From the NCBI GenBank assembly GCA_005773755.1, contig SXHE01000642.1:1-15920 (forward strand): DNA of 15,920 nucleotides, written 5' to 3'. Source of the DNA: Planctomycetia bacterium (GTDB lineage Bacteria; Planctomycetota; Planctomycetia; Gemmatales; Gemmataceae). The notes under the pieces were generated by a model that saw only the letters and a list, made by a program, of their open reading frames with translations, made no database searches and had not been told where the DNA came from. This document shows, piece after piece, positions 13,637 to 15,920 of the stretch. The translations under genes were made by a program, and so were the position numbers. Positions within the stretch are counted from its first letter, which is position 1, and each line of letters opens with the position of its first letter.

Positions 13637-13667
13637 TTACGGAATCCGGCGTTATTCTCGCTACAAT
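13637..13667 (+). promoter_or_regulatory. Candidate promoter of the kinase gene
   Basis: In the 141-base gap between ubiX and the kinase, TACAAT at 13662-13667 is a good -10 box. The upstream TTACGG (13637-13642) is a poor -35 at a 19-base spacing. Transcription would start near 13674 and leave about 80 bases of leader before the preferred ATG at 13758. Confidence 0.35.
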
Positions 13668-13757
13668 CAGGACATTTCCCGTTTCTGTTCTATGCTCAAG
13701 TCGCGGCGCGCGCTCGCCGCATCCCTTCGCCCGGCCACTCTCGGACTCGTACCGGTT

Positions 13758-15152
13758 ATGGCAGCCATTGCCCCGGCATCGTCCACCGACCTGCTCGACC
13801 TCGTTCGGAAGAGCAACATTCTGCCCGCGGAGCGGCTCCTCGCGCTGCCCGGCGCGGACGCGCTGCCGCGCGAGCCGGCAAAGGCCGCGACCGCACTTCT
13901 CAAGCAGGGGTTTATCACCAAGTTCCAGGCCACGCAGTTACTCGCCGGGCGGCACAAGGGGTTCCGCGTCGGGCCGTACGTCATTCACGATCTGCTCGGC
14001 CGCGGCGGGATGGGCGCGGTGTACCTCGGCGTTCACCTGGAGTTGCAGCGCAAGGTGGCGATCAAGGTGCTCGCGCCGGGCAAGGGCGAGGACCAGCGGC
14101 TCGCGCTCGAGCGGTTCCTGCGCGAGGCCCGCGCGGTTGCGGCACTGGACCACCCGAACATCGTCCGCATCTTCGACGTCGCACGGCACAACGACGCCCC
14201 GTACCTCGTCATGGAGCACGTGGACGGCGAAACCCTTCAACAGACACTCGACCGCGACGGCCGGGTGCCGTTCGAGGTGGCCGCGGAGTACGTCGCGCAG
14301 GCCGCGGCCGGGTTGCAACACGCACACGAAAAGGGCTTCGTTCACCGCGACATCAAGCCGGGAAACCTGATCCGTGACCGGTTCGGCATGGTGAAGATTC
14401 TGGACATGGGCCTGGCCCGGTCCGCGAGCGACAAGGACAAACTGACCGAGAAACTCGACGAGGGCGCGGTGGTCGGCACGGCCGACTTTATCTCGCCGGA
14501 GCAGGCCATCAACTGCCCGAAGGTGGACGGTCGTGCGGACATCTACAGCCTGGGCGCGACGCTGTTCACGCTGGTCGCGGGCAAGACCCCGTTCGACGGG
14601 AACACCACGCAAAAGCTGATGCAGCACCAGATGAAGGGCGCGCCGACGCTGATCGCCGCGGACGCGACGCTGCCGGCGGAACTGAGCGCGGTGGTCGCGA
14701 AGATGTTGGAGAAGAAGCCGGGCGACCGGATACAGACCGCGGCGGAGGTGGTCGCGGCACTGGCCCCGTGGACCGGAGCGAGCGCGCGGGTGCTCGCGGG
14801 GCTGTCGCGCACCGCCGCCGGTCAGGGCGACTCGCGCGCGAGCCTCGGCGACTGGTCGTTGAACGGCAGTTCGTCGCGCCTGCGCACCGACAACGGCGAC
14901 CGCTCTTCCATCGACGCGGCGGCCCTCGACCTGACCCAGGCGGGCAAAGCGACCGCGGCAATGTCGGCGTCAGAAACGGCCCGCTCGCGCACACCGGCCG
15001 GCTTGCCCACGATGGCCGAGCGCGAAGAGCGCGAAGAGCGCGAACCGAAGCCGGCCCCCAAGAACCGGAACACGGTCTTCATTGCGATCGGGCTGGCCGG
15101 CGCGGTCCTGATCGCCGGCATCCTGATCGGCTGGCTCGCCTTCGGCCGCTAG
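13758..15152 (+). CDS. Tail-anchored Ser/Thr protein kinase
   Basis: Encodes 464 residues from ATG 13758; an ATG at 13692 would add 22 residues that look non-coding. Residues about 9-75 form an N-terminal helical module (DLLDLVRKSNIL through QGFITKFQATQLLAGRHKGF) that I know from planctomycete kinases. The Hanks-type kinase domain follows (about 76-338): glycine loop GRGGMGAVYLG (81-91), Lys103 in VAIKVL, Glu123, HRDIKPGN (196-203), DMG at 216-218 in place of DFG, and SPEQ at 246-249. All catalytic residues are present, so it should be active. A Ser/Thr/Ala-rich linker (340-420) with an acidic/basic ERE repeat (422-430 region) leads to one membrane span (about 438-460), leaving only about four residues beyond. 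There is thus no extracytoplasmic sensor domain. The signal is probably received by the N-terminal module or partner proteins (inference). Confidence 0.94.
   Translation: MAAIAPASSTDLLDLVRKSNILPAERLLALPGADALPREPAKAATALLKQGFITKFQATQLLAGRHKGFRVGPYVIHDLLGRGGMGAVYLGVHLELQRKVAIKVLAPGKGEDQRLALERFLREARAVAALDHPNIVRIFDVARHNDAPYLVMEHVDGETLQQTLDRDGRVPFEVAAEYVAQAAAGLQHAHEKGFVHRDIKPGNLIRDRFGMVKILDMGLARSASDKDKLTEKLDEGAVVGTADFISPEQAINCPKVDGRADIYSLGATLFTLVAGKTPFDGNTTQKLMQHQMKGAPTLIAADATLPAELSAVVAKMLEKKPGDRIQTAAEVVAALAPWTGASARVLAGLSRTAAGQGDSRASLGDWSLNGSSSRLRTDNGDRSSIDAAALDLTQAGKATAAMSASETARSRTPAGLPTMAEREEREEREPKPAPKNRNTVFIAIGLAGAVLIAGILIGWLAFGR
15018..15044 (+). repeat. 9-bp tandem repeat (three copies) inside the kinase gene
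   Basis: GAGCGCGAA is repeated three times without interruption (15018-15026, 15027-15035, 15036-15044), encoding Glu-Arg-Glu three times. It lies in the linker just before the membrane segment. Being a multiple of three, slippage here would alter linker length without breaking the frame. Confidence 0.9.
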
Positions 15153-15193
15153 CACCTCGCATAGCACACCTCGCACGCGACCGGGTAGCATGG

Positions 15194-15218
15194 GGAAGTC
15201 CTCTCACATGAGGCTTCC
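15194..15218 (+). promoter_or_regulatory. Hairpin covering the rarA ribosome binding site
   Basis: GGAAG (15194-15198) pairs with CTTCC (15214-15218), and CCTC (15200-15203) pairs with GAGG (15210-15213), giving nine base pairs with a single bulged T and a six-base loop TCACAT. The GAGG in the 3' arm is the only Shine-Dalgarno-like stretch for the GTG at 15221, three bases after the hairpin. It could hold back translation of rarA. Alternatively it could act as a terminator for the kinase gene 42 bases upstream, though only two T residues follow. Confidence 0.5.
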
Positions 15219-15220
15219 TT

Positions 15221-15920
15221 GTGGACCTGTTCGACGACCTGCGCACCGAGAACCGCGCGAAGGCCCGCCCGCTGGCGGCGCGGATGCGGCCCCGCACGCT
15301 CGACGAGTACGTCGGGCAGCAGCACTTCCTGGGGCCGGGCAAGTTGCTCCGCCGGATGCTCCTCGCGGATCGCCTCAACTCGCTCATCTTCTACGGCCCG
15401 CCCGGGTGCGGCAAAACCGCCCTCGCGCACGTCATCGCCAACCACACCAAGAGCCGGTTCAAACCGCTGAACGCGGTCGCCGCCGGCATCAAGGAGGTGC
15501 GCGAACTGCTGACCGAAGCCCGCGGGCACCTCGAAGAACTGGGCGAGCGCACGATCCTGTTCATCGACGAGATTCACCGGTTCAACCGCTCGCAGCAAGA
15601 CGTACTGCTGCCGGACGTGGAAGACGGCGTCGTGGTCCTGATCGGGGCGACGACGCAGAACCCGTTCTTCGCGATCAACACGCCGTTGCTGTCGCGGAGC
15701 CAAATCTTCCGCTTCGAGCCGCTCTCGCGCGACGACATCCGCGCGCTGATTCAGCGCGCCCTCGCGGACACCGAGCGCGGCCTCGGCAATCAGAATGTGA
15801 TCATCACGGACGACGCCCTCGCGTTCCTGGTGGAAGCCTGCGACGGCGACGCGCGCCGCGCGCTCACGGCGCTGGAGATCGGGGTGAAGTCGGCGCTGAT
15901 GCCTGAACTGAGCGGGGGGC
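15221..15920 (+). CDS. rarA: RarA (MgsA) replication-associated recombination ATPase, 5' part
   Basis: The frame runs from GTG 15221 off the right edge, giving 233 of roughly 430-450 expected residues; an in-frame TGA at 15209-15211 excludes an earlier start. It aligns closely with E. coli RarA from the N-terminal PLAARMRPRTLDEYVGQQHF (17-36) onward. The AAA+ parts are complete so far: Walker A GPPGCGKT (59-66), Walker B ILFIDEIHRFN (112-122) with Asp116 and Glu117, sensor 1 in IGATTQNPFF (141-150), the arginine finger Arg159 in LLSRS, and sensor 2 in GDARRALTALE (209-219). RarA acts at stalled replication forks as a clamp-loader-like tetramer. Its start is preceded by a hairpin that includes the Shine-Dalgarno. 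Confidence 0.95.
   Translation, partial: MDLFDDLRTENRAKARPLAARMRPRTLDEYVGQQHFLGPGKLLRRMLLADRLNSLIFYGPPGCGKTALAHVIANHTKSRFKPLNAVAAGIKEVRELLTEARGHLEELGERTILFIDEIHRFNRSQQDVLLPDVEDGVVVLIGATTQNPFFAINTPLLSRSQIFRFEPLSRDDIRALIQRALADTERGLGNQNVIITDDALAFLVEACDGDARRALTALEIGVKSALMPELSGG

Noticed and set aside
15153..15175. Direct repeat CACCTCGCA (15153-15161 and 15167-15175) after the kinase as a possible attachment site
   Set aside because: Only nine bases long, with no integrase, tRNA or matching copy elsewhere in the window.
1..15920. CRISPR arrays, tRNA or rRNA genes, insertion sequences, prophage or defence clusters
   Set aside because: No regularly spaced repeats, no tRNA-like cloverleaf noticed, no transposase, integrase or known defence-gene motifs in any frame.

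Overview
The window reads as a piece of a planctomycete chromosome of the Gemmata type (Gemmataceae). Indicators are the high GC with strongly GC-rich third codon positions, a TIGR02996 'repeat-companion' domain, a DUF1570 secreted protein, HEAT-like repeats, and a Ser/Thr kinase with DMG in place of DFG and an N-terminal helical module that I associate with planctomycete kinases. This placement is inference from gene content; no rRNA or tRNA gene is present. Gene density is high and no gap exceeds about 170 bases.

Left part (1-5300): a HEAT-like protein on the + strand faces a run of four - strand genes across a 13-bp bidirectional terminator hairpin. In transcription order these are an SDR oxidoreductase, an SRPBCC lipid/polyketide-cyclase-fold protein, an 83-residue charge-segregated protein and a small secreted protein. 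Divergent from the SDR is a TIGR02996-DUF1963 fusion. It converges on a YdjM-type (DUF457) membrane hydrolase, which is itself divergent from a stand-alone PolX-type helix-hairpin-helix protein carrying the only full-consensus Shine-Dalgarno I noticed in the window.

Middle (5300-9500): on the - strand, a small membrane protein and a signal-peptide/TPR-like/C-terminal-TM protein form a tight pair, and an HpcH/HpaI aldolase sits just upstream of a class I/II aminotransferase. Between these pairs lies a + strand BON-like mini-protein. Its TGA stop is followed in frame by a 22-codon hydrophobic segment with coding-like composition.

Right part (9500-15920): a LpxL/HtrB-like acyltransferase overlaps a CPBP intramembrane protease by ATGA. 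This pair converges on a secreted HExxH DUF1570 protein. Then come a REP-like double hairpin, a flavin prenyltransferase (ubiX) without ubiD in view, a tail-anchored Ser/Thr kinase, and the 5' half of rarA, whose ribosome binding site lies inside a strong hairpin.

Most of the window is ordinary chromosome. I did not find a convincing new multi-gene defence or mobile system. The most interesting signals are small-scale: the apparent frame switch at the left edge, the TGA-interrupted membrane tail at 7273-7344, the hairpin over the rarA start, and dyad symmetries in two divergent promoter regions.
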